This document shows, piece by piece, positions 47,617-56,553 of a stretch of 64,000 nucleotides of DNA. The notes below the pieces were generated by a model. That model made no database searches, was not told the origin of the DNA, and worked only from the letters and a program-made list of their open reading frames with translations. The stretch spans positions 1-64,000 of the forward strand of contig DASUWK010000049.1 in assembly GCA_036378435.1 (NCBI GenBank), read 5' to 3'. The stretch is from DASUWK01 sp036378435. GTDB taxonomy: Bacteria > Chloroflexota > Dormibacteria > Dormibacterales > Dormibacteraceae. The number at the start of each line of letters is the position of its first letter. The stretch's first letter is position 1. Both the position numbers and the translations under genes were made by a program.

Positions 47617-48609
47617 CTAGGCGCTTGGCAGCAGATGTGCAACGTCGGCCCGCTCGTCCTCCAGCTCCTTCTGCGTGACCGCGATCCGTTCCTTGGCGAA
47701 ATCGTCGTGCTGATAGCCTTCGATCACCTGCCAGGAGCTGCCATCAGAGCGGACCGGGAACCCGAATTGAAGGCCATCTGGGACTCCGTACTCGCCGCGG
47801 CTGACGACCGCGAGAGCGGCGTTGTCGCCATCCTCGGTGGCGCGCCAGATGCTGTTGACGGAGTCGATGGCGGCGTTGGCCGCGGAGGCCGCCGACGACG
47901 CGCCGCGGGCGGCGATCACCGCGGCCCCGCGCTGCTGCACGGACTTGATGAAGTCGCCCTGCAGCCAGCCGATGTCGCTGATGGCGTCGGTCACAGGCGA
48001 GCCGCCGATGGTGGCATGGGCGAAGTCGGGGAACTGCGTCGCCGAGTGGTTGCCCCAGATGGCGAGGTTGCGCACGGCTGTCACGGGCACGCCGGCCTTG
48101 TCAGCGAGCATCGCGCGGCCGCGGTTCTGGTCGAGCCGCGTCATCGCGAAGAACCGCTCGGCCGGGATGTCGCCTGCGTTCGAGCGGGCGATCAGGCAGT
48201 TCGTGTTGCAGGGGTTGCCCACGACGAGGACCCGAACATCGTCACCGGCGACCTCGTTGAGAGCCTGGCCCTGGCCTTGGAAGATCGGCGCGTTGGCCGC
48301 CATCAGGTCGCGGCGCTCCATGCCCTGCTTGCGCGGTGCCGCGCCGACCAGCAGCGCCCAGGAGATGCCGTCGAAAGCGACCTTGGCGTCCGACGACACC
48401 TCGACGTCGCTCAACAGCGGGAAGGCGCAGTCGTCGAGCTCCATGACGACACCCTGGAGGGCGGGCAGGACTGCCTCGACCTCGAGGAGGCGCAGGCTGA
48501 CCGGCTGGTCGGGGCCCAGCAGGTGTCCTGAGGCGATTCGGAAGAGGAGCGCGTAGCCGATCTGACCGGCCGCGCCGGTGACGGCGACTCTGACTGGTTG
48601 TTTCTGCAT
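47617..48609 (-). CDS. mdh: Malate dehydrogenase
   Basis: A 330-residue cytosolic-type malate dehydrogenase oxidising malate to oxaloacetate in the TCA cycle. VRVAVTGAAGQIGYALLFRIASG (NAD site), VGAAPRKQGMERRDLMAAN (substrate Arg loop), VVGNPCNTNC, and the catalytic histidine in AIWGNHSATQFPDF are all present. The ATG at 48609 is preferred; a TTG three codons upstream is also in frame. Divergent from chlD across 52 bp. Confidence 0.95.
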   Translation of the reverse strand: MQKQPVRVAVTGAAGQIGYALLFRIASGHLLGPDQPVSLRLLEVEAVLPALQGVVMELDDCAFPLLSDVEVSSDAKVAFDGISWALLVGAAPRKQGMERRDLMAANAPIFQGQGQALNEVAGDDVRVLVVGNPCNTNCLIARSNAGDIPAERFFAMTRLDQNRGRAMLADKAGVPVTAVRNLAIWGNHSATQFPDFAHATIGGSPVTDAISDIGWLQGDFIKSVQQRGAAVIAARGASSAASAANAAIDSVNSIWRATEDGDNAALAVVSRGEYGVPDGLQFGFPVRSDGSSWQVIEGYQHDDFAKERIAVTQKELEDERADVAHLLPSA

Positions 48610-48644
48610 GAGACCCAATGTAGTTCGCGCCTAGAGTTGGCCGT

Positions 48645-48665
48645 ATGAGAGCCGTCGCCCTATGA
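48645..48665 (+). CDS. Possible six-codon leader peptide before chlD
   Basis: ATG at 48645 opens a six-codon frame (MRAVAL) whose TGA overlaps the chlD start as ATGA. If translated it would couple to chlD, whose own ATG has no clear ribosome site. It is too short to be supported by composition, so this is a candidate only. Confidence 0.25.
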   Translation: MRAVAL

Positions 48666-50761
48666 GCCTGGCCCTCGAGCGGCACGTCTACCCGTTCACC
48701 GCGATCGTGGGCCAGGACCGGATGAAGCTGGCGCTGGTCCTGAACGCGATCAACCCCGCCATCGGCGGCGTGCTCATCCGCGGCGAGAAGGGCACCGGCA
48801 AGTCCACCGCGGTCCGCGCCTTGGCGCGGCTGCTGCCCGAGCAGCGGGTCGTCGCCGGCTGCCACTTCGGCTGCGACCCCGAGTCGAACGAGCACCTCTG
48901 CATCGAGTGTCGGGCTCGGCTCGCGGAATCCGGCGAGCTGCCCGCCACGCAACGGCGGATGCGGGTCATCGAGCTGCCTATCAACGCCTCCGAGGACCGG
49001 GTCGTGGGCACCATCGACCTCGAGGCCGCGCTCAAGGAGGGCTCCCGCCGCTTCGAACCCGGGGTGCTGGCCGAGGCCAACCGCAACATCCTTTACGTCG
49101 ACGAGGTCAACCTCCTAGACGACCACATCGTCGACGTGCTCCTCGACGCCGCAGCCATGGGCGTCAACGTGGTCGAGCGAGAAGGCGTCTCGGTCGCCCA
49201 CCCGGCCCGCTTCATCCTCGTCGGGACGATGAACCCCGAGGAAGGGGAGCTGCGGCCGCAGCTGCTCGACCGCTTCGGCCTCTGCGTCGATGTCGAGGGC
49301 ATCCGCGACCCGGATGAACGCGTTCTCGTCGCGGAGCGGGACAGCGCCTTTCGCGCCGGTGACCCGGCGTTCCGCGCTGAGTTCGAGACGGCTGACGCGA
49401 ACCTCTCGGACCAGCTGCGGACGGCGCTCGACGCCGCCCCAGATGTGCAGCTCGGTCGCGGCCAGGCGCGGCTGATCTCGACGATCTGCGTCGAGGCGGG
49501 CGTCGCGGGCCATCGGGCGGACGTCGTCATCGAACGCACCGCCCGGGCGCTGGCGGCGTTCCGAGGCTTCGAGCGGCCGACCAGCGAGGAGATCTACGAC
49601 GCGGCCGAGCTCGCGCTGGCCCACCGCGCGCGGAACCCCGTGCAGCGGACGCACGACCAGAGCGGCGAGGGCGACGCCGGCGAAAGGCAGCAGCCGGGCG
49701 AGGAGACGACGGCTGAAGCGCCCGGCGAAACCAACTCGAACTCCCAGGAACAGCGGGACGCCGATGGCGCCACCGAGGATTCGACTAGCGAAACGCAGTC
49801 GGGTCAGCAGAAGGCAGGCGCCGAACAGGGCATGACATCCGGCGGCGCCAGCGGCCAGGATGCGTCCGCCGACGCCGAGGACACGTTCAACCTGCGCCGG
49901 ATCGAGCTGCCGCGCCAGCGGCGGCCGCGGAAGCAGAGCGGCAAGCGCGCGGCCAGCCAGGCCGCCGATCGCCGCGGACGCTATGTGCGGGCCGACACCG
50001 CGGAAAAGGTCAGCGACCTCGCCGTGGACGCCACCATCCGCGCCGCGGCGCCCCACCAGGTCAAGCGGGGCAGGGAGACAGGCGATCCACTGCTGCTCGA
50101 GCGCCACGACCTGCGTGAGAAGGTGCGCGAGCGCAGGGTCGGCAACCTGATCGTCTTCGTCGTCGACGCCTCGGCTTCCATGGACGCGGAACAGCGCATG
50201 GCGGCGACCAAGGGCGCCATCCTGTCGCTGCTGCAGGACGCCTACGTCCGGCGCGACCGCGTCGCCGTGGTCATCTTCAAGAACCGGACCGCGGAGGTGG
50301 TGCTGCGTCCCACCTCAAGCGTCCAGCTGGCCCAACGCCGGCTCGAGCGCCTGTCCGTCGGCGGGACCACGCCGCTGACGCACGGCTTGATGGCGGGCTA
50401 CAAGGTGATCAAGACCGAGCTGCTGCGCGACCCCACCGTCAGGCCGCTGCTGGTCCTGATCTCGGACGGCCGCGGCAACATCTCGATGTTCAAAGAGGAG
50501 CCGCTGGTGGAGGCCCAGAAGGTCGCCGCGCTCGTCTCGGCCGAGAAGATCGACACCCTGGTGATCGACTCCGCGCGCGACTTCTCGCACCTGCCGTCGG
50601 TCCAAAACCTGGCCCGCGTCGCGCCGATGTATCAGACGTACGCGATCAACGCCTGCGCCGACCTGGCCGAGCGCATGGGCGCCCGCTATTACGGGCTGTA
50701 CGACCTCTCGCGCGACGAGATCGCGTCGGCTGTGGAGCGCGAGCTGCGAGGCAAGGGCTAG
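48662..50761 (+). CDS. Magnesium/cobalt chelatase ATPase, fused ChlI-ChlD type
   Basis: A 699-residue protein with an N-terminal AAA+ ATPase domain (P-loop GEKGTGKS, residues 41-48; NRNILYVDEVNLLDDHIVDVLLD Walker B), an acidic Gln/Glu/Ser-rich linker (about 325-410), and a C-terminal von Willebrand A domain with the MIDAS motif DASASM (D502, S504, S506). This is the D-subunit layout of Mg-chelatase. Cobaltochelatases in several actinobacteria use the same type of subunit with CobN. The large ChlH/CobN subunit is absent from the window. Its ATPase part is nearly identical in DNA to the next gene. Confidence 0.88.
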   Translation: MSLALERHVYPFTAIVGQDRMKLALVLNAINPAIGGVLIRGEKGTGKSTAVRALARLLPEQRVVAGCHFGCDPESNEHLCIECRARLAESGELPATQRRMRVIELPINASEDRVVGTIDLEAALKEGSRRFEPGVLAEANRNILYVDEVNLLDDHIVDVLLDAAAMGVNVVEREGVSVAHPARFILVGTMNPEEGELRPQLLDRFGLCVDVEGIRDPDERVLVAERDSAFRAGDPAFRAEFETADANLSDQLRTALDAAPDVQLGRGQARLISTICVEAGVAGHRADVVIERTARALAAFRGFERPTSEEIYDAAELALAHRARNPVQRTHDQSGEGDAGERQQPGEETTAEAPGETNSNSQEQRDADGATEDSTSETQSGQQKAGAEQGMTSGGASGQDASADAEDTFNLRRIELPRQRRPRKQSGKRAASQAADRRGRYVRADTAEKVSDLAVDATIRAAAPHQVKRGRETGDPLLLERHDLREKVRERRVGNLIVFVVDASASMDAEQRMAATKGAILSLLQDAYVRRDRVAVVIFKNRTAEVVLRPTSSVQLAQRRLERLSVGGTTPLTHGLMAGYKVIKTELLRDPTVRPLLVLISDGRGNISMFKEEPLVEAQKVAALVSAEKIDTLVIDSARDFSHLPSVQNLARVAPMYQTYAINACADLAERMGARYYGLYDLSRDEIASAVERELRGKG
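48689..49310 (+). repeat. Direct repeat copy 1 (within chlD-type gene)
   Basis: This 622-bp stretch aligns without gaps to 50815-51436 (offset 2126 bp). By eye it is near identical from 48689 to 48874 (about 3 differences) and from 48971 to 49310 (about 7, mostly silent), but clearly divergent between 48875 and 48970. Confidence 0.9.
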
Positions 50762-50793
50762 AGCAATCGGGCCTGGGTAGGATTGGAAAGCCC

Positions 50794-51828
50794 TTGGCGA
50801 TAGAGAACTACTCCTACCCGTTCACCGCGATCGTGGGCCAGGACCGGATGAAGCTGGCGCTGGTCCTGAACGCGATCAACCCCGCCATCGGCGGCGTGCT
50901 CATCCGCGGCGAGAAGGGCACCGGCAAGTCCACCGCGGTCCGCGCCCTGGCGCGGCTCCTGCCCGAGCAGCAGGTCGTCGCCGGCTGCCACTTCGGCTGC
51001 CATCCGCAGGATCGCGACAACCTCTGCCTCGACTGCCGCGGCCGGCTGGCGGACGGCGAGGAGCTGCCCGCCACCCAGCGGCGGATGCGAGTGGTGGAGC
51101 TGCCTATCAACGCCTCCGAGGACCGGGTCGTGGGCACCATCGACCTCGAGGCCGCGCTCAAGGAGGGCTCCCGCCGCTTCGAACCCGGGGTGCTGGCCGA
51201 GGCCAACCGCAACATCCTCTACGTCGACGAGGTCAACCTGCTCGACGACCACATCGTCGACGTGCTCCTCGACGCCGCCGCCATGGGCGTCAACGTGGTC
51301 GAGCGAGAAGGCGTCTCGGTCGCCCACCCGGCCCGCTTCATCCTCGTCGGGACGATGAACCCCGAGGAAGGGGAGCTGCGGCCGCAGCTGCTCGACCGCT
51401 TCGGGCTCTGCGTCGACGTCGAGGGCATTCGCGACCTGGACCAGCGCGTCGAGATCGTCGAGGCGCGCGCCGGCTGGGAGAGCGACGCGGCGGCGTTCTA
51501 CGACCGCTATGCCGGGGCCGAGGACGAGGTTCGGTCGCACATCGCCGAGGGCATCGCCACCGACCAGGAGGTCCAGGTCTCGCGCCAGATCCTGAAGCTG
51601 ATCGCGCAGCTGAGCATCGCCCTCGAGGTGGACGGTCACCGAGCTGACCTGGTCTGCGCCCGGGCGGCACAGGCGAAGGCGGCATATGACGGCGCCGCCG
51701 AGGTCGAGGTGCCGCACGTGACACAGGTGGCCGAGATGGTGTACGCACATCGCGTGCGCACCGTGCCCTTCGGCAAAGCCGGCCCGAATCTCCAGGACGT
51801 GATCGGGCGCGTCATCGGCGTCGCGTAG
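50794..51828 (+). CDS. Magnesium/cobalt chelatase ATPase, ChlI type
   Basis: A 344-residue AAA+ ATPase, the I-subunit partner of the upstream D-type gene. It has the same P-loop GEKGTGKS, a cysteine pair region (GCHFGCHPQDRDNLCLDCR), the Walker B LYVDEVNLLDDHIV, and the full ChlI lid domain (LISIALEVDGHRADLV-like region and final YAHRVRTVP). It probably forms a hexameric ring with the D subunit to drive metal insertion. TTG start 50794 with a GGAAAG site. Only 32 bp separate it from the upstream gene. Confidence 0.9.
   Translation: MAIENYSYPFTAIVGQDRMKLALVLNAINPAIGGVLIRGEKGTGKSTAVRALARLLPEQQVVAGCHFGCHPQDRDNLCLDCRGRLADGEELPATQRRMRVVELPINASEDRVVGTIDLEAALKEGSRRFEPGVLAEANRNILYVDEVNLLDDHIVDVLLDAAAMGVNVVEREGVSVAHPARFILVGTMNPEEGELRPQLLDRFGLCVDVEGIRDLDQRVEIVEARAGWESDAAAFYDRYAGAEDEVRSHIAEGIATDQEVQVSRQILKLIAQLSIALEVDGHRADLVCARAAQAKAAYDGAAEVEVPHVTQVAEMVYAHRVRTVPFGKAGPNLQDVIGRVIGVA
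50815..51436 (+). repeat. Direct repeat copy 2 (within chlI-type gene)
   Basis: Second copy of the 622-bp repeat starting at 48689, in the same orientation. The identical blocks cover the P-loop and Walker B regions; the middle patch encoding the cysteine loop differs (HPQDRDNLCLDCRGRLADGE here, DPESNEHLCIECRARLAESG in copy 1). Confidence 0.9.
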
Positions 51829-51832
51829 AGGT

Positions 51833-53641
51833 TTGGCAGCTCAAGGGACGCAGGTGACCGGCGCGGAGGAGATCCGCTGGGACCTGACCGAGCTTTTCGC
51901 CTCCCCTCACGACCCCGCCATCGACGCCGTCCTGAAGGAAGCGCTCGAGTTCGCCCAGGAGTTCGAGGAGCGCTACAAGGGCAGGATCGCCCAGCTCGGT
52001 CCGCCCGATTTCGCGGTGCTGATGGACGCCCTCGCCGAGCACTACGACGCGGTGTCCAAGCCCTCGCTGTACGCCAACCTGATGCACAGCCGCGACACGC
52101 AGGACACCGACGCGGGCCGGCTCGTGGCACGGGTGCGCGAGGCCGGGGCCGAGCGAGGCAAGCACCTCGTCTTCTTCAACCTCGAGCTGGCGGCGCTCTC
52201 CGATGAGCGCGCCCGCGAGCTCTATGAGCACGAGGCGTCGAGCCGCTACCGGCACACGATCGAGGAAGCGCGTCGGTATCGCCCGCACCAGCTGACGGAG
52301 GTCGAAGAGCGGCTGCTGACCGAGACCAGCCCGGTGGGCACCTCCGCATGGACGCGACTTTTCGGCGAGCTCTGCGCGGGCATCCGAGTGGACCTCGACG
52401 GGTCCGAAATGCCGCTGGCCCTCGCCCTCGCGCGGCTTCGCGTCACCGACCGGGCGACGCGCGAGGCGGCCAGCCACGCGATCACCGCGGCCCTCCGCCG
52501 CGACCTGCGGACCCGCTCCTACGTCCTGAACGTGGTCGCGCAGGACCACGCGATCGAGGACCGGCTGCGCAGCTATCCGACCTGGATCAGCTCGAGGAAT
52601 CTCAGCAATGAGACCTCGGATGAGGCCGTGCAGGCGCTGGTCGAAGCCGTCACCTCGCGGTACGGCGCGGTCGAGCGCTACTACCGCGTCAAGGGCCGGC
52701 TGCTCGGCTTGGAGCGTCTCCACGAGTGGGACCGCTATGCGCCGCTCGAAGGCACCGAGCGCGTGATCTCCTGGGACGCGGCCAAGGAGCTGGTTCTCGG
52801 CTCCTACCATCGGCTCTCACCGCGCGCCGGCCGCCTGGTGGAGGAGTTCTTCGCACACCCCTGGATAGACGCGCCGGTGACAGCGGGGAAGAGCGGTGGC
52901 GCGTTCTGCGCAGGGGCGACGCCGTCATTCCATCCGTACGTGCTGATGAACTTCACCGGCAAGCTAGGCGACGCCCTCACCCTGGCGCACGAGCTCGGCC
53001 ACGGGCTTCACGACCGGCTCGCGGCGAAGCAGCACATCTTCGACTACCACCCGCCGCTGACCCTGGCGGAGACGGCGTCGGTGTTCGGGGAGGCGATGAC
53101 CTTCGACCGGATCCTGGCCGAGGAATCGGACCCCAAGATCCGGCTGGCGCTGCTCTGCTACCAGGTCGAGCAGGCTTTCGCGACCATCTACCGCCAGGTC
53201 GCGATGAACCGCTTCGAGGACGCGGTCCACAACACCCGCCGCTCGGAGGGCGAGCTGTCGCCCGACCAGCTGAGCGAGATCTGGCAGGACCAGAGCCGGC
53301 GGATGTTCGGCGACTCGGTCGAGCTCACCGAGGAGCACGGCGCCTGGTGGAGCTACGTCGAGCACTTCGTGCAGGCGCCCGGCTACGTCTACGCCTACGC
53401 CTTCGGCAACCTGCTGGCTCTTTCGATCTACCGCCGCTACCGGCAGCTCGGCGGGGACTTTGTCGACTCGTATCTCGACTTCCTGGCCGCGGGCGGCTCG
53501 CGGCCGCCTGACGAGCTGGTGGCCACGCTCGGGATGGATATCCGCGACGCCGGTTTCTGGTCGGCGGGCCTCGACATCCTCGACGAGATGATCGACCAGG
53601 TCGAGACCCTGGCCGGCGGCGTCGTCGGCACGGCCGGGTAG
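51833..53641 (+). CDS. M3-family oligoendopeptidase (PepF-like)
   Basis: A 602-residue zinc metallopeptidase. The active site is LAHELGHGLHDRLAAKQ (HExxH) with the downstream glutamate in TASVFGEAMTFDRIL; SWDAAKELVLGSYHRLSPRAG and FCAGATPSFHPYVLMNFTGKLGD precede it. PepF-type enzymes degrade oligopeptides in the cytoplasm. TTG 51833 gives full length; GTG 51854 is another possible start. It follows the chelatase genes by 5 bp and may be co-transcribed, without an evident functional link. Confidence 0.92.
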   Translation: MAAQGTQVTGAEEIRWDLTELFASPHDPAIDAVLKEALEFAQEFEERYKGRIAQLGPPDFAVLMDALAEHYDAVSKPSLYANLMHSRDTQDTDAGRLVARVREAGAERGKHLVFFNLELAALSDERARELYEHEASSRYRHTIEEARRYRPHQLTEVEERLLTETSPVGTSAWTRLFGELCAGIRVDLDGSEMPLALALARLRVTDRATREAASHAITAALRRDLRTRSYVLNVVAQDHAIEDRLRSYPTWISSRNLSNETSDEAVQALVEAVTSRYGAVERYYRVKGRLLGLERLHEWDRYAPLEGTERVISWDAAKELVLGSYHRLSPRAGRLVEEFFAHPWIDAPVTAGKSGGAFCAGATPSFHPYVLMNFTGKLGDALTLAHELGHGLHDRLAAKQHIFDYHPPLTLAETASVFGEAMTFDRILAEESDPKIRLALLCYQVEQAFATIYRQVAMNRFEDAVHNTRRSEGELSPDQLSEIWQDQSRRMFGDSVELTEEHGAWWSYVEHFVQAPGYVYAYAFGNLLALSIYRRYRQLGGDFVDSYLDFLAAGGSRPPDELVATLGMDIRDAGFWSAGLDILDEMIDQVETLAGGVVGTAG

Positions 53642-53685
53642 CCCCTCTGCCCGCTCAGGTTTCCCTACATTGGCGCTGACAGCTT

Positions 53686-53691
53686 TATAGT
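53686..53691 (+). promoter_or_regulatory. -10 element 9 bp before the sigma-like gene (possible leaderless mRNA)
   Basis: TATAGT at 53686-53691 matches the -10 consensus well. The GTG start codon of the next gene is at 53701, so a transcript starting 7-10 bases downstream would begin at or next to the start codon. No good -35 is visible at 16-18 bp. No ribosome site precedes the GTG. Confidence 0.5.
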
Positions 53692-53700
53692 CATTCTCAC

Positions 53701-55092
53701 GTGATCAGCTCGCAGCCGAGCCGCCCAAGTGCGGCTGAGCGGCAGGGGGGAGACTCTGAACGCCTGCTCGACGCCGCTCGCCAGTTCGACCCAGCCGCGC
53801 TCGGCCACATCTTCGACGAGTCGTTCGAGACGATCCACGGGCTGCTGGTGGGCCTGCTCGGCGATCGCCCGGCGGCGGAAGAGGCCGCGCTGGCGACGTA
53901 CGAGCGCGTGCTGGACCGCCTCTCGGCGGAACGCGGCCGCCGCGCCGGTCTGAACGGGTGGCTGGCTCACACGGCCTGCCGGGAAGCCATGCGGCGGCGG
54001 CCGGTAGGGCTGTCGGCGGCGGTGCAGCCGGGAATGGGGCCGCGTCCGTATGACCCGCGTCGGGTGCGCGGCGCGCTTTGGAGCCTGCCGGCCGATCAGC
54101 GCGAGGTCGTGACCCTGCGCGCACTGGCCGGGATGGACTCTGCCCACGTGGCGGCCGCGAGCGGGCGCAGCGTCGGGCTGGTGCTCTCGCTCCAGCAGCG
54201 TGCCCTGCGGACCCTCGCCGGCGACCAGCGCCGCAGCAGCTACCCGCGAGGATCCGAGACGACGCTCGACCGCACCCTGGACCGCGTCACCGCGGGCGCT
54301 GATCCGGAGGCAGCCGTGGCCGCTGTCGCGGACGCCCAAGCTCAGCTCCCTCTCGTACAAGCGGCTCACGGAGTCACTACCCTCCGGCCGGGGTCAGCAG
54401 ACACCGCCGCCAGGGCACGCACGCGCGACGCGCTGCTGGGCGAGGCGACCGAGAAGCGCGCGCATTGGGTGCACTCCCACCAGGGGATCCCGATCCGGCC
54501 GCTGGCGCCGCGCCGGCCGTTCAGGCCGCTCCGCGCACTGGGCCGGCTGGTCGGAGGGACCATGATCCTGTTCCTGGCGGTCGTAATCGGCGTCGGGCTG
54601 GCCGCGATGGCGGTCACGAGCGAGCCGGACTCCCCGGCGTATCCGCTGCGGCGGGTGGCCGAGAACGCCCTCGTCCTCGCGCACCGCGACCCGGTCTCCA
54701 GGGCGACACTCGAGGTCGACCTGGCCGACCAGCGGCTGCGGGAGGCCGAGGCGATGGCGCTGGCGAACAAGGCATCGCTGGCGGTCCCGGCGGTCCACGA
54801 TCGCTACGTGGAGCTGCTCCAGGCGTCGCGCGCGCTCATCGACGACAGCTCGGCGCACGACTCGAGCTGGCGCGCGGCCCGCACCAAGCTGATCGCCGAT
54901 GAGTCCGTGAGCCTGCAGTCCCTCGAGACTCAGCTGGAGGCCAGCGGCGATTCCTGGGCCGCCGCAGCCATCCGCTCCGAGGTGTCATCGTTCCAGAACG
55001 AACGGAAATACCTGGATGAAGAGCTCGGAGTCAGCCCCGCGCAGCAGCAGCCGCAGCCGAGCTCAGCCGGACAGACGACCGCGATCCCGTAA
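53701..55092 (+). CDS. Sigma-factor-like protein fused to a membrane helix and DUF5667-like domain
   Basis: A 463-residue protein with an unusual layout. Residues about 18-85 resemble sigma-70 region 2 (DPAALGHIFDESFETIHGLLVGLLGD), about 122-175 resemble ECF region 4 (LWSLPADQREVVTLRALAGMDSAHVAAASGRSVGLVLSLQQRALRTL). A single transmembrane helix follows at about 283-306 (MILFLAVVIGVGLAAMAV), then an extracytoplasmic helical domain beginning YPLRRVAENALVLAHRDP that resembles DUF5667, often found in anti-sigma-like proteins. Conserved DNA-contact residues are degenerate, so it may not act as a real sigma factor. No separate anti-sigma gene is adjacent. Confidence 0.7.
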   Translation: MISSQPSRPSAAERQGGDSERLLDAARQFDPAALGHIFDESFETIHGLLVGLLGDRPAAEEAALATYERVLDRLSAERGRRAGLNGWLAHTACREAMRRRPVGLSAAVQPGMGPRPYDPRRVRGALWSLPADQREVVTLRALAGMDSAHVAAASGRSVGLVLSLQQRALRTLAGDQRRSSYPRGSETTLDRTLDRVTAGADPEAAVAAVADAQAQLPLVQAAHGVTTLRPGSADTAARARTRDALLGEATEKRAHWVHSHQGIPIRPLAPRRPFRPLRALGRLVGGTMILFLAVVIGVGLAAMAVTSEPDSPAYPLRRVAENALVLAHRDPVSRATLEVDLADQRLREAEAMALANKASLAVPAVHDRYVELLQASRALIDDSSAHDSSWRAARTKLIADESVSLQSLETQLEASGDSWAAAAIRSEVSSFQNERKYLDEELGVSPAQQQPQPSSAGQTTAIP

Positions 55093-55105
55093 CGCCGGCG
55101 CCCCG

Positions 55106-56545
55106 GTGGTGCTGGCCGTCGACGTCGGCACTTCGTCGGTGCGAGCAGTCGCTTATGACTCGGACCTGACGCCGGTACCCGGCCTCGAGTCGCACCTGCC
55201 GCACACTCCGCGCACGGCGCGCGACGGCACGGCCGAGCTCGACATCCGTCCCCTGACGCGGCGCGTGATCGAAGCCGTGGACCGCGTGGTCGAGGCGGCG
55301 CGCGGGGCAGAGATCGAAGCGGTCGGGATCAGCAGCTTCTGGCATGGGCTGGCAGCCACGGACAGCAGTCTCAGGCCGCTCACGCCCGCCTTCCTCTGGT
55401 TCGACGGCCGCGCCGCCATCGACGCGGCCCGGCTGCGGGAGCGCCTGCCGGAGCGCGCGATCCACCAGCGGACGGGCTGCCGCCTGCACCCGAGCTACTG
55501 GCCGGCCAAGATCGCCTGGCTGCGGCGCACCCAGCCCGCGCTGCGGGCGGCGTCAGTGCGGTGGGTGTCACCGATCGACCTCGTCCTCGGCGCCCTGCTC
55601 GGCGAGGTCTCGACCAGCGCGTCGCTGGCCTCGGGCACCGGGCTCTACGGACTGCGGCGCCCGGGCTGGGATCGCGGCCTGCTCGCTGAGCTTGGGCTCG
55701 ACCGCGCCGCGCTGCCACCCGTCGCCGACGAGCCGCGGCGCGGCCTGCTGCCCCGCTGGCGCCGGCGCTGGCCCGGCCTGGCGCAAGCCGTCTGGGCGGC
55801 GCCGATCGGAGACGGCGCCGCAGCCAACCTCGGCAGCGGCTGCTTCGATCCCCGCCGCCGCGCGCTGACGATCGGCACCTCGTCCGCGCTTCGCGTGACG
55901 ACGCCCGCGCCGCCCGCCCGGCTGCCGCCATCGCTGTGGTGCTATCGCTCCTCGGGAGCGCGCTTCGTCGTCGGCGGGGCGCTGAGCGCCGGCGGCAACC
56001 TCCACGAGTGGATGCTGAAGACGCTCCGGGTCGACGATCAGCGGCTGCCAGCGCCGCCCGAGCGCTTGACTTTCCTTCCGCTCCTGGCCGGAGAGCGCAG
56101 CCCTGGTTTCGCGCTGCGGGCGTCGGGCGCGGTCAGCGGGCTCACCCTGGCCACGACGCCGGCCGAGCTGCTGGCCGCGGGCCTCGAATCGGTCGCGATC
56201 CAGCTGGCTTGCATCGACCGTGACCTCGACCGGGTGCTGCCCGCGCCGGAGCTGGTCGTCGCGAGCGGAACCGCCCTGCTCTCAAACCCAGGCTGGATGC
56301 GGATGGTCTGCGACGCGCTCGGCCGGCCGCTGGCGCCCAGTCAAGCCCTCGAGGCGTCGAGCCACGGCGCCGCGCTCACAGCCTTGGAGGCCGCCGGGCG
56401 CGCTGCCGCGGGCAGGGCTGCCAGCCCTGGCCTCGGCCCCCGCCTGCGACCCTCGACGGATCCCGCTGTGAGACGCCACTACGCCGGGGCGATGGCGCGG
56501 CAGACGTCGCTGTACCGTTTGTTGGTAGACGGCCCGCGTTCCTGA
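55106..56545 (+). CDS. FGGY-family carbohydrate kinase, possibly gluconokinase
   Basis: A 479-residue sugar kinase of the FGGY family. N-terminal phosphate loop VVLAVDVGTSSVRAVAYD, then GISSFWHGLAATD, FLWFDGRA, IGDGAAANLGSGC, LTIGTSSALRV and FVVGGALSAGGNLHEWM; the C-terminal ATP site is VVASGTALLSNPGWMRMVCDALGRPL. Gluconokinase-like function is inferred from its place before a 6-phosphogluconate dehydrogenase operon. GTG 55106 starts at the conserved strand; an in-frame ATG at 55016 would add a low-complexity 30-residue tail overlapping the previous gene by 77 bp. Confidence 0.83.
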   Translation: MVLAVDVGTSSVRAVAYDSDLTPVPGLESHLPHTPRTARDGTAELDIRPLTRRVIEAVDRVVEAARGAEIEAVGISSFWHGLAATDSSLRPLTPAFLWFDGRAAIDAARLRERLPERAIHQRTGCRLHPSYWPAKIAWLRRTQPALRAASVRWVSPIDLVLGALLGEVSTSASLASGTGLYGLRRPGWDRGLLAELGLDRAALPPVADEPRRGLLPRWRRRWPGLAQAVWAAPIGDGAAANLGSGCFDPRRRALTIGTSSALRVTTPAPPARLPPSLWCYRSSGARFVVGGALSAGGNLHEWMLKTLRVDDQRLPAPPERLTFLPLLAGERSPGFALRASGAVSGLTLATTPAELLAAGLESVAIQLACIDRDLDRVLPAPELVVASGTALLSNPGWMRMVCDALGRPLAPSQALEASSHGAALTALEAAGRAAAGRAASPGLGPRLRPSTDPAVRRHYAGAMARQTSLYRLLVDGPRS

Positions 56546-56553
56546 GGAGAGAC

